DNA from: Cyclaneusma minus
Taxonomy: Eukaryota > Ascomycota > Leotiomycetes > Marthamycetales > Marthamycetaceae
NCBI GenBank assembly: GCA_037179335.1
Contig: JAKZHN010000034.1
Coordinates: 124,001-188,000, forward strand
DNA length: 64,000 nt
Direction of reading: 5' to 3'
In this document: positions 54,757 through 64,000 of the stretch, one piece after another
Position numbering within the stretch: position 1 is the first letter of the stretch
Layout: every line of letters starts with the position of its first letter
Translations under genes and position numbers: made by a program
Notes under the pieces: model-generated
The model's database searches: none
What the model saw: only the letters and a program-made list of their open reading frames with translations
What the model was told of the DNA's origin: nothing

Positions 54757-55165
54757 AAGGAGAAGTCGCGCTTAGGGGGCTGCCAAAAGTTAGCGCCTGA
54801 GGCCTGCACGCGACGCGCCTACCGCCCAAGCTCTTTTTTCCTACCTCACTACACACACACCACTTTCAATCTGTTGTTTGGTCGCCATCACAAGATCTTC
54901 TTTCGATAGTCTTGTTGTCTCCAGACGTTACCAAGCCTTTTTCGACCCCCTACACTTCACCAAACCAAATCTTGTCTCTCATTTCCGTCGACACACACAC
55001 TCACGCCTTCTTCACCATCGCCAGCCTCCTCTGATCCACAGCAGCTCGACTAGAGACCAGAAAGGCTTCTCTGAAGCTTTGAGTTCTCTACACCTTCAGT
55101 AATTCTCCAGTCCCTTCAGCTCCCCTTGTTCCTCCTCTCCTCCGGCTGACGATGACGGTGAAGGT

Positions 55166-56766
55166 ATGGCCGAAAGTACAGACAACGCGGCGATCGAGGG
55201 TGGTGGCCGTGGCACGAGCGATGGCGGCGCCGAGCCCTCGCCAGTTCGCGGGCACGCCTTTACCTCTTCGGAGGAATCGGTTGTGTTCCCAATCAGCCCT
55301 GTACCCACTTCCAGGGTGCTGGGTCCTGGCAAGGGCTCACGCCATCCTCGCTACGGTCACCACCAACAGTACGACGAAGACATGGGCCTCGGCTTTCCCT
55401 CTCCGTACCGGAGTCCAATGAGCCCCAGCGTCCGCTCATCCACAACCGTCGACCAGTCTTACGAGTCGAGCGGTCTTCGCAATAGCAATGCTGAGTACAG
55501 CGAAGACGGACTTGAGGTCCGGGTGCCCATCATCCGGCCACCTGGACCTTGCAACATGGTCGGCGGTGTGGCGCTGGGAGGAGGACGAAGGGATGGTGAG
55601 AGTAGCTCTGGGCAAGGTGAAGATGAAGACGAGATTGAAGATGCGGACGATGATAGGACAAGGACTGCCAGCGTCTGGGAAACTGTGGCCCCGACAGTTG
55701 TCACGCAGCGGACGGTCCACTATGGTGATAACGATCACATCGGTGGTAAGTCTCTACCTGATATCCAACCCGATCAAGCCAAGCTGACACCATGATAGGT
55801 GCGCACTGGGCTGGAGAATCCGAGGCCAATTGGACGGATCCAGATGCGAGCGATTTCGGCATGGGCGAGCAACAGCGACAAAGGGCGGCCGGTGGCCTTA
55901 ATCACCACCTCTATGCATTCGGCCGAGCTCGCCTTCAACCCAGCGCCAGTCAAGAACCCATCCTCCCGCAACCCGCCCCCATGGGCTACAGTTCTGCGTT
56001 CCAGCGCCTCCGGTCACTTTCATCGACCTATAGTCGAAACTTCACCTCTGAGGACTGGATCAATCCCGCCCGCGCAGAAGAGTATTACGCCCAGGCTTCC
56101 AACCAGCACCGATCAGCAGCCAGCAGACCCCAGCCTAGAAGACCCTCCCGCCTTGCCGAAGAGGCCTCCATTTCCTCCGGTGGCTCTTCCGACAACTACA
56201 ACAATGAGGGTGAAGATGCGGTTGAGCTGGAGGAGCTTTATTCTGCACGCTCCCGACAGACACCCGCAACGACGCTCGGTCTGGCTCCATCGCGATCTTG
56301 TGGATCCCGTGTCTCTCGTCGTGGCGGCTCCAGTGCGTCCCGCAGCACCTACCGCCCGCTTGCTGCTGCTGCTGCTGCGCCTCTCATGCCTCCGATGCCT
56401 CCGGCCCTCATCTACTTGCCCGGACAAGAAACTTCCGCTCGTGCCGAGCGAACCCAAGAAACTGAGTCGCCCGCTGTCGCCACCCCCCATTTCACCCGAC
56501 GCCGCCAAGCAAGACAGATATTCCAGATACTCTGGACGGTCTTTTACTGTCTTCCGGGCCCGTGCTTCTGGTTTTTCCGTTGGGGCCGTGGCAGCATCCC
56601 GGAATTCGCACTCCCCAGGTTGGCGGGCGGCACAGAGAGTGAAGTTGCAGCTCGTCGTCGTTTGGGCAGATTGGTTGGCTGGGGCTATTTGGTGCTGGTG
56701 ATTGCTTTGGCGGCTGCGTTTGTTGTTTTTCTCGTGAGATATCTGCTCAGGCATTTCGGGGGCTAG
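55166..56766 (+). CDS. Putative single-pass membrane protein of unknown function
   Basis: Not recognised. Exons 55166-55745 and 55799-56766; the 53-nt intron (gtaagt/tgatag) closes in frame to 515 aa. Most of the protein is disordered and rich in Ser, Arg, Gly and acidic residues (EDEDEIEDADDDR). Near the C-terminus a hydrophobic aromatic segment (IFQILWTVFYCLPGPCFWFF) precedes RWGRGSIPEF, and a strong membrane helix (YLVLVIALAAAFVVFLVRYLL) ends five residues before the stop. The topology suggests a tail-anchored or type II protein facing the cytosol. A long CT-rich leader precedes the start. A 19-bp repeat block lies upstream. The gene is probably real, given the clean splice and C-terminal helix. 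Confidence 0.7.
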
Positions 56767-58089
56767 GGGGTGGTTGGTGCGGGTGGATACATGGCTAGGA
56801 GTGGGATGTTATGATTTGAAGGAAATGCAATGGGCCGGGCGCTAGGAGGATTTGCTTTTGTTTGAGATATACCCAGGTTTGCGTTGTACTGCTAGGATTC
56901 TTTTTGAGGCTATGGGTTTGATATTCTGCTTTATGGTCGCTAGGATAAAGCTATAACGGGATAGCTTTATGCGTTTGTTAGGAAAATGAACGCTTTCTGA
57001 CTTTCATCTGATTATCTGATGCTGTGGTTTCTGTGATTTCGTTCGTTCCTGGTTACCGTGAATATTGAAAATCACTGCAAATAGTCAAAATTATTATGAG
57101 TAGTCGGAATTATTGTCAATATCCAGAATCACTGTAAATATCCTTATTTACTGTACGTATTCAAAGGAATTGTAAATATTCAGAATTACTTTAAGTATTC
57201 AAAGACACTGTGACTATCCCGAATTACTGTGAGTATTCAGAATTACTTTGAGTGTTCAAAACTACTGGGAATAGTCAAAAGCATTGTGAATACTGTATAT
57301 CCGGGATTACTGTGAATATTCAAAATCACTGTCAGTATCCAGAGTGTTTGTCAGTATTCAGAATCGCCGTGAGCGTCCAGAATCGTTGTAAGTATCCAGA
57401 GTGATTGTCAGTATTCAGAACCGTTGTGAGCATCCAGGGTTATTGTCACTATTCAGAATTCTTGTCAGTATTCGGAATCTTTATGAGCATCCAAAATCAT
57501 TTTGAGTATCCAGAAGCGTTGTCAGTATTCAGAATCATCATGATTTCTCCTGCACATCGTGAGAAATCCAAGTGATCGGGAATAATCTAAGTTACTTGGA
57601 AATTGCCTAATTACTTGAAAGTTGGAATACTTACACTTATTCTGCAGGAAATTTGCAAGTGATCAGGGGCAATCCGAGTGATTGGGAGAGTTCAGGAGAA
57701 TTCAGCGGAATTCCTTAATCCTTATTCCTATTCCCAGTTCTAGGAAAATTCAATCATCCAAGAGACTGAGGAAGAAAAGAGGAAACTGAATAATCATGAG
57801 TCTATGAGAAATTACAAGTGATCGGGATGAATCCAGGACCCAGAGGAACAGACATGACCATGGAGAAGAGAGTTGTGTCAGAACCTTGGTGACGAGTGAG
57901 GTTATCTGCCAAGCCCAGCACGTGACTCCACGCTAAGCGCCGAAAGTTGCGTCAAGCCCCGATCTTGCCAGCCGTAGGCGGGTCATGCTGCGCTTCCGGC
58001 ATTGAACAAGCTCACGAGTCAACCTTCACCTCTGCCTCAAAGCCCCCGCCAGCTCCCCTCAACACCAGAACACCCAGAGGAGGTCGACC
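56767..58089. other. Intergenic region with 19-nt periodic array
   Basis: About 1.3 kb, of which roughly 0.5-0.6 kb is the diverged 19-nt array listed next. The rest shows related isolated motifs (CAAGTGATC.GGG at 57561, 57657 and 57817) but no gene. Confidence 0.5.
57050..57630. repeat. Diverged 19-nt tandem array upstream of mS38
   Basis: At least 22 consecutive units of 19 nt with consensus near CAGAATYACTGTGAGTATY, for example CAGAATTACTTTGAGTGTT and CAGAATTCTTGTCAGTATT; one unit has an extra 7 nt. At the right end (57561 on) units revert to the CAAGTTACTTGG type, which ties both subfamilies to one family. No spacers, so not CRISPR-like. Confidence 0.85.
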
Positions 58090-59172
58090 ATGTTCTCGTC
58101 CTCCGTGCGGCGCGTGATCTGCACAGCTCAGTCAACTCCTATAACCCAGTCCATCTCCTCCAAAGCCGGCAGATCGACTGTCGCAAAAGCTCTTGCTTTC
58201 CGCCCAGCCCAGAGACGCTACTCCTCCTCCAAGCCCTCCGGCCCGACCGATGGATCGAAAGGTATAGAAGGCGGCCATGGAATTCCCTCAGCGCCCTGTC
58301 GCGCAAATGACAAGAAGAAGGTTTCGGCGAAGGGAGGCAAGAGGAAAGCTAAGGATGTTGCGAATGAGTCTGCCGTGAAAGGAAAAGACGAGATGTGGAC
58401 CAGCATGCCCAGTGTACCAACTACACAACATCTCTCCGACAAAGGTAGGACTTCTGTTTTTATCACAGATGGCTTGTCTAACAGAAATGCAGAAATCGCC
58501 ACATCGACCTTCTTTTCGCTGTCCCGACCCATATCCGTCACATCCACCTTTCCCAAACCTGTCTCGGATGAGGCCTTTGCACAGATCTTCGCTGCACGAA
58601 CAAAGGAAGAACATGTGCAAGACACCATCTCAAATTGGACAGAGGAGCTCGAAGCAAAGCTCGAAGCAGCAAGCGGTGTCAGAGAGGTGTTCACAGAGGA
58701 GCCAGATTCCTCCAACGCTCCCTTCCACTCCAATGCTCCCTTTCCTAAGCCTCTGTTCGCCCGTGGCTCAGTCCTCCCATACCAAGTACCGCCACCACCC
58801 AAACCCATGGACTCAGCACAGTCGCTGCGAGCCGGAAAAGAGGCGGCTGAAGCATCCAAGCCCCAACACCGAACATACACCGCCGTTCTCACAATCGAAG
58901 AATCGACAGACGCAAATGGCGAAGTCAAATTCGTCGCGTCCCACAGCCCTTTCGTAATGGAAGAGCCACCAGCAACCCCAGTACGTTTCCTCGAGCGCAT
59001 GAAACATCGACAAGAACAGTACAACGAATACCGCGAGCGCAGAGCAGAAGAGGAGGGAGGCATCTGGGCGATCAGCGTGAAGAGGCAAAGGAAGCTGAAG
59101 ATGAAGAAGCACAAGTACAAGAAGCTGATGCGCAAACAGCGCAACTTGCGTCGCAGACTGGACCGCAACTAG
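58090..59172 (+). CDS. Mitochondrial small ribosomal subunit protein mS38
   Basis: Component of the mitochondrial small ribosomal subunit, of the mS38/Cox24/AURKAIP1 (DUF1713) class. Single exon, 360 aa. The N-terminus (MFSSSVRRVICTAQSTPITQ, then RRYSSSKPSG) is a likely mitochondrial targeting sequence. The very basic C-terminus ISVKRQRKLKMKKHKYKKLM, then RKQRNLRRRLDRN, is the family hallmark. The central region is variable and low in recognisable structure, with a HSNAPF-type short repeat. Length is in the range of filamentous-fungal homologues. A 19-nt tandem array occupies much of the upstream 1 kb. Confidence 0.88.
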   Translation: MFSSSVRRVICTAQSTPITQSISSKAGRSTVAKALAFRPAQRRYSSSKPSGPTDGSKGIEGGHGIPSAPCRANDKKKVSAKGGKRKAKDVANESAVKGKDEMWTSMPSVPTTQHLSDKGRTSVFITDGLSNRNAEIATSTFFSLSRPISVTSTFPKPVSDEAFAQIFAARTKEEHVQDTISNWTEELEAKLEAASGVREVFTEEPDSSNAPFHSNAPFPKPLFARGSVLPYQVPPPPKPMDSAQSLRAGKEAAEASKPQHRTYTAVLTIEESTDANGEVKFVASHSPFVMEEPPATPVRFLERMKHRQEQYNEYRERRAEEEGGIWAISVKRQRKLKMKKHKYKKLMRKQRNLRRRLDRN

Positions 59173-59468
59173 TCTTCTTGTTCTGCTCTTTCTTTCGGAT
59201 TTCCGGTGTTAGGTTCTTATGTCGTTCATGAGTGCGTTTTTCGCAAAAACTGCTGCATAAAGGGGTTCTGTTCTGGCATAATTCCCTAGACACGTTGACT
59301 TTTCTCACGGAAGGCACTGCATTTGAGCGGCTTTCAGAAGCCGCTCCTTTTATGGAACTCCATACTCCTTGTAGTCCCTTGCATATACTGAATCTCCCGT
59401 GAAAACCCAGAAATATGTCCAAAGAAACCCATCAATCAGTCATGTCTCCCCGCACATCATCCATAAAA

Positions 59469-60748
59469 TCACAACTTACTCCCCCCTTCCTGCGGCACCT
59501 TAACCACAACCTTCCCCCAAGTCCCCCTACTCCCCAGGGCCTCCAGGGCTTCCGGCACACTCTCTAACCCCACAAACTCCCTATCCGTGAACACCGTCCC
59601 CCTAAACTTGTTATTCTCCATCAACTCAAACATCCCCTTCCACACTTCCTCCACTGTCTCCTTCTCCATGCTTGCATACATCCCCCAATGCAATCCCACT
59701 AGCGAAATATTCTTCAACAGCACACGATTCATCGCAACCTTCTCAATCGATCCTGCTGCGAATCCGATTACCAAAATGCGGCCATTCCAGGCTGTGCATT
59801 TCATCGATTGCGATACCATGCCCACGGGATCGTAGACGATATCGACGCCCTTTTTGTGCGGGTCTTTGCCGCGTTTGGAGACGGTGAGTTTGTTGACTTG
59901 GTCAGGCCAATCTGGTGAGGTGTAGTTGATGCCATAATCGGCTCCGAAGGATTTGGCGACGTCGAGTTTATGCTGTGTCCCTGCTGTTGCTATGACAGTT
60001 GCGCCGAATGCTTTGGCGATTTGCACAGCAGCCAATCCTACTCCTCCAGCGGCTGCGTGGATTAGTACCCAATCACCTTTCTTTACGCCAGCGCGATGGA
60101 CGAGGGCGCCGTAGGAGGTGGGTGCGGTGACCATTAGGCCGGCGGATTCGAAGAATGACCAGTTTGCGGGCATGGGGCGGAGGTTGGTCTCGGGACAGGC
60201 GATTTTTGTGGCGTAGGAGCCTTGGGAGGCGCCAAAGACTTTGTCGCCTACTTTGAAGGCGGGGGCCTTGGAAGAGGTGGGGGTTGAAAGGATTACTCCT
60301 GAAAACTCGGAGCCGGAGACCCAGGGGAGGGGGGGTTGGTGTTGGTATTTTCCACGGATTCTGGGGGTGGTGTGTTAGTTGAGTACTTGGGGGATGAGGG
60401 GGCGAGGGAGGTGAGGGGGTCATTTGAGGTGTGGAAGAGGATTAATGAGTTGGATATGGTTGAGGATAGGAGGCATTCGGGTTCAGGGGATTTTCTTGAG
60501 ATAGGGGAGGTGATAGGGAGAGGGGCGTACTGCAGCAGGTCGAAGAAGTTGGTTGCGGTGGCGTGGATGGCGATTAGGTATTCGTCGGGTTTGGGGGTGG
60601 GGTCGGGGAGGTCGGTTACTTTCATGTCGCGGGGGCCCTGGAAGGGTGTTAGTATTGGGTATTGGGTAGTAGGAATTGGGATGGGATGGGAGCGATTCCC
60701 GAATGGGTGACTTGCCTTGACATATTCTTTGATTTGGATTCCACGCAT
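59469..60748 (-). CDS. Zeta-crystallin-like quinone oxidoreductase (MDR family)
   Basis: NADPH-dependent medium-chain dehydrogenase/reductase without catalytic zinc; reduces quinones or activated alkenes by family. Exons 60748-60716, 60637-60531 and 60360-59469, total 343 aa, a normal length. Intron 1 uses a GC donor (gcaagt...ccag); intron 2 is 170 nt (gtacgc/cccccag). The GroES-like N-domain has HATATNFFDLLQIRGKYQHQ, then PPLPWVSGSEFSGVI. The Rossmann domain has VLIHAAAGGVGLAAVQIAK with the AAxGGVG nucleotide motif, and GATVIATAGTQHKLDVAKSF. The C-terminus GTWGKVVVKV is typical. Convergent with mS38. Substrate unknown. Confidence 0.88.
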
Positions 60749-61648
60749 GTTGGCGGTTTGGCGGGTTGAGCTGAGATGACTTGCTGAAAACTTGGGAAAC
60801 AGATGAAAGCAATGGGGATTGAGATGAGAAGGGGAACGAGCTGAGGTTTTCGGAAATCAATACAGGAGAAGATGAAGGGAATTGCTGAAATAGACTAATT
60901 GAAAGTTCTTGATGATGTTCACCTTCCTGTCCTTGATAAGCTTGAAGCTGTGAGGTTGAAGCTGTGAGGTTGAAGCAAGCAAGCACAACTGCATCCCCCG
61001 CGATTCCTTGGGCCGAGGTCCGCCAGGGGTCGTCCCGAGTCGAGCATTTGCCGAAAGGGGCAAAGTCGCAGAATTCCATCTGATGTTCCATGGCAGCCCT
61101 ACCATGGGCTAAATTGTCGCATCTCTTGGATAAGCTCACAGGTTGTCAAATCCCGATGTTTCCTGGAGGATTTTGTCTGACAGTTGGTTGTGATAAGAAA
61201 CAGCTTCCCCTGACAAACCTCGTGGATGACCCATAAAAAGGAGGTGCGGTCCACTCCCGTAATGTGGCTAGAGAACGCCGTCGACCGAGATAGAACGGCT
61301 TGACTACATGTATCCCAAGGCTGACTGTCAAACATCCATGCTACATGTATCATTCTTGATCTTTGATACCCTCACACTGTTGGTCCGGACCAATCATCAT
61401 TGGTCGCATATCGCCTCCGAACTCGATCCAATCTCGGCCGCTTAACAGGGCTGGCGGCGGCAAAGCGTCATCACAAACCGCCCGCTGACAACCTCGCAGC
61501 TACTAACACCACCACAGCCGTGCGGATCCCCAACACAACCTCTCCTCACAACTTGAATCGCGACACGCGCCCGACTCTCTCGATTCCGACAGTCACTCCT
61601 CCTTCCTCCAACTCACACCTAGTCGTCCGCCCGCGCATCTCCGCAAAG
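60749..61648. other. Divergent promoter region, oxidoreductase / Dsk2
   Basis: 900 bp between divergent starts. The frame of Dsk2 is open upstream to 61400 but that part looks like untranslated leader. Short direct repeat GTGAGGTTGAAGC twice near 60950. Nothing else recognised. Confidence 0.5.
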
Positions 61649-63092
61649 ATGGCCGACGAGGCTGGCTCCACCGAGGATGCGCCTCAGATCAGCTTCAAGG
61701 TGAAGACCTCCGGTGACAAGATCCACCCAATCACCATGGCCGAAACTGCCACTGTCCTGGACCTGAAGACCAAGCTCGCAGGTGCCGACTTTGAGAATGT
61801 GGCCATTGAGAGACAGCGCCTGATCTACTCGGGCAGAGTCATGAAGAATGAAGAGCCGCTCAGCTCATACAAGATCAAGGATGGCAACACAATCCACATG
61901 GTCAAGAGCGCCCAGAGCAATGTCGCCCAGAACCCTGCTTCGACTGGAACAGGTGCTAGCGCAACTGCTGCCATCCCGACGACCATGGCTGCCGGTACTG
62001 CAAATAACCCGCTCGCCGCTTTGACTGGTGCGCGCTACGCTGGACATCTGAATCTGCCAGGACGGGAAATGTTCGGAGCTGATGGCGGAGTAAGCAAACA
62101 CTTCGAGATATAGTGAAGCCAGTTCATATTTGCTAACATGTATGCAGATGGGAGCCCCTCCATCCGAGGATGAGATGGCAAACATACTCTCCGACCCGAA
62201 CACTCAGCAACTCATGAACGAAGCCCTCAACAACCCCCAGATGCTCGAAGCTATGATCCAAATGAATCCAGTGCTCCGCTCCATGGGTCCCCAAGCTCGC
62301 GAAATGCTTCAATCCCCCTTCGTCCGCCAGGCCTTGACCGATCCCGCCATGATCCGACATATGGCACAGATGAGGAGACAGATGGGCGGAGGTGGATCAA
62401 GTGCTTTCCCAGCACCAGGTGTGACGGACACTACTCCTGAAGGTGCTGCTGGTACTACGCCAGGCCAGAACTCGAATGCACAGCCTCCAAACCCGTTCGC
62501 AAGCTTCATGGGCATGGGATTTCCTGGTGCAGGTGCAGGTGCGGGTGGTGCCGGAGGAGCAAACCCGTTTGCCCAGCTTTTTGGTGGACCACTAGGTTCG
62601 CCCGCTACTGGAGAAACACCCGCGCAGACTCCACCCGCAGCCGCCTCAGCAGGCCAAGGCACGCCCGCCCAAGGCACTCCCAGTGCTGGAGCCCAGGCCA
62701 ACCCCTTTGCTTCGTTGTTCGGTGGAGCTGGCGGTGCCGGAGGTGCTGGAGGTGCCGGTGGATTTCCAGCATTCCCGGGTCTGCCAGCCATTACTCCCGA
62801 GCAAATGGAGCTGGCCTTACAGATGATGCGAGGCTCTGACTTGTTTGGTGGTGGAGCTGCAGGTGCTGGAGGCATGAATAACCCGGCCAACGCTGGTCTT
62901 CAGCATATGCTTGGAGGTGCTGGAGCCGGCGCACCCGCTGCCCCGGCAGATACCAGACCGCCTGAGGAGAGATATGCGGAGCAGTTGAGGCAGTTGAATG
63001 ACATGGGTTTTTTCGACTTTGATAGAAATGTGGAGGCGCTGAGGAGGTCGGGTGGTAGTGTTCAGGGCGCTATCGAGCAGTTGCTTTCATGA
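61649..63092 (+). CDS. DSK2: Ubiquitin-like/UBA receptor Dsk2 (ubiquilin)
   Basis: Shuttle receptor that brings ubiquitylated proteins to the proteasome. Exons 61649-62089 and 62148-63092; the 58-nt intron (gtaagc/atgcag, branch CTAAC) is phase 0, giving 461 aa. The N-terminal ubiquitin-like domain, residues about 13-86, reads ISFKVKTSGDKIHPITMAET to GNTIHMVK. An STI1-like region follows (LMNEALNNPQMLEAMIQMNP, MIRHMAQMRRQM). The middle is low-complexity Gly/Ala/Pro with repeated NPFAxLFGG motifs. The C-terminal UBA domain, about residues 418-461, reads YAEQLRQLNDMGFFDFDRNV to GAIEQLLS. The start was chosen at MADEAG, where homology begins; upstream in-frame codons are not family-like. Confidence 0.93.
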
Positions 63093-64000
63093 TCCACACG
63101 ATTACCCCTTTCTTTCACGACATACTCTCGCAAGTCGTCCATCAGTCCTCATGAGCACTCATCGGGAGCACTCTTCAGCGTTGGTTGGTGATTACATGGA
63201 CCAGCAGAATGCACATTCCTCGTTTCTAGCCGGCGTGGGTGGATTACTGAGGACATAGGTAGCTAGAATGTGGTGCGGAGGGACATATGCCCAATGGCAA
63301 AGTCACAGTGAGAGCATCCCTTTCACCTAAATTCACGGGTCACGAACCCATTCTTCCACAAGCTAATTTGCTATGTTGGCTGTCGTGAAGTTTTCTTGAT
63401 TCCCATTTATGTGACCATGCGACATATCCAAGCAAGCGCTCTCAACACCACTTCACGTGATATTACAGTCAAGCAAGTGCACCCAGATCTGTGACGTGAG
63501 ACACTTGTCAGTTATCACTTCTCTCCCTTCTGAGGGTTGTGGTGGACCAGGGACCTGTCGAGAATCCTTCCATTTAGGATATATATCCTGTGTCTCTGAC
63601 TTCGAGATACATTTCAAGTGACAAGTGACAAGTGCAACTCCTATTCTCACAAATTCACAAGTCACAGATTGTCATTTAATAATATCAAGATCCAAGCCCG
63701 CAAAAAGATAATTTTCGGTCCTGCGCGTGACCCGGCTTCGATCCGCCGAGGTCTAGGAACACGAGATCGAATCAACCCGCGTTTAGGACCACCTCCGGTC
63801 CTTCAAGTCCTTTGTCGCCCTTTGTATATTTCACTTCTTGTTAAACCCCCGCCGTGCCTATTCTTCACCACCAACCTTCTTGTACAATCTTAATCGTCAA
63901 GCGGTCACTCCTAGACAGGGACTTCTTGTTCTATGCTCACTCTTATCTTGTCTATTATATCCTCGTTCTATACACTGCGAATATGTCTCTTATGTCAAAA
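63093..64000. other. 3' flank of Dsk2 to the window edge
   Basis: About 0.9 kb of flanking DNA. No gene, RNA or ordered repeat recognised. Confidence 0.45.

Larger units (their letters stand above)
52543..55165. other. Intergenic region with several short repeats
   Basis: About 2.6 kb upstream of two divergent genes. Contains GAAGATGCTC-type repeats near 53210-53310, a two-copy direct repeat at 53762-54035, a second duplicated segment (about 54240-54300 and 54345-54410), and a 19-bp repeat block at 54673-54756. From about 54830 it is a CT-rich leader. No gene supported. Confidence 0.45.

Noticed and set aside
57050..57630. CRISPR-like array
   Set aside because: Units are contiguous with no unique spacers, and the organism is eukaryotic; it is a tandem repeat.

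Overview
The window looks like nuclear DNA of a filamentous ascomycete (Pezizomycotina; a dothideomycete is plausible but not proven). The evidence is genes with short GT-AG introns (about 49-80 nt), a HET-domain relic, small secreted cysteine-rich proteins, and full-length fungal orthologues such as UTP13, DED1, proteasome beta-4, INO80 subunit Ies1, Dsk2 and mitoribosomal mS38. Sixteen protein-coding genes and one pseudogene are supported. Most exon structures below were assembled by reading splice sites and checking phase. Every multi-exon total closes in frame, except that the F-box gene needed weak splice sites.

Layout: (1) 1-7.4 kb: 5' part of HMG-CoA reductase (cut by the left edge), a nicotinamidase, and an NCS1 purine-cytosine permease. 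(2) 7.3-17.7 kb: about 10 kb with no recognisable gene. Its right half is a repeat zone holding four degenerate 0.5-0.7 kb units that carry a tRNA-Ser-like fold, a Tc1/mariner-type MITE, a perfect 38-bp palindrome, extreme homopolymers and a 264-base assembly gap. (3) 17.9-31.8 kb: housekeeping block with an APH-type kinase, UTP13, proteasome beta-4, DED1 helicase and Ies1. (4) 32-47 kb: accessory-looking stretch with a 12-cysteine secreted protein, a DHA1-type MFS transporter, a secreted precursor with seven Lys-Arg-bounded His/Asp/Cys repeats, a SprT-like metalloprotease and a 6-cysteine secreted protein, separated by gene-poor DNA. (5) 47.8-52.5 kb: a broken HET-domain gene and an F-box protein. 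(6) 55-63 kb: a membrane-anchored orphan, mS38, a zeta-crystallin-like quinone oxidoreductase and the ubiquitin receptor Dsk2.

Two observations stand out. First, a 19-bp tandem repeat, whose consensus is almost entirely two interlocked dyads, recurs in at least five separate places. It forms the core of the MITE, fills and enlarges a DED1 intron, and lies upstream of two genes; a diverged form with the same 19-nt period covers about 0.5 kb upstream of mS38. Second, the gene at 37.2-38.2 kb encodes a predicted Kex2-processed repeat precursor that would release short His-His/Asp/Cys peptides. The genes do not form one pathway; most are independent housekeeping genes, with secreted and self-recognition genes placed among repeat-rich intergenic DNA.
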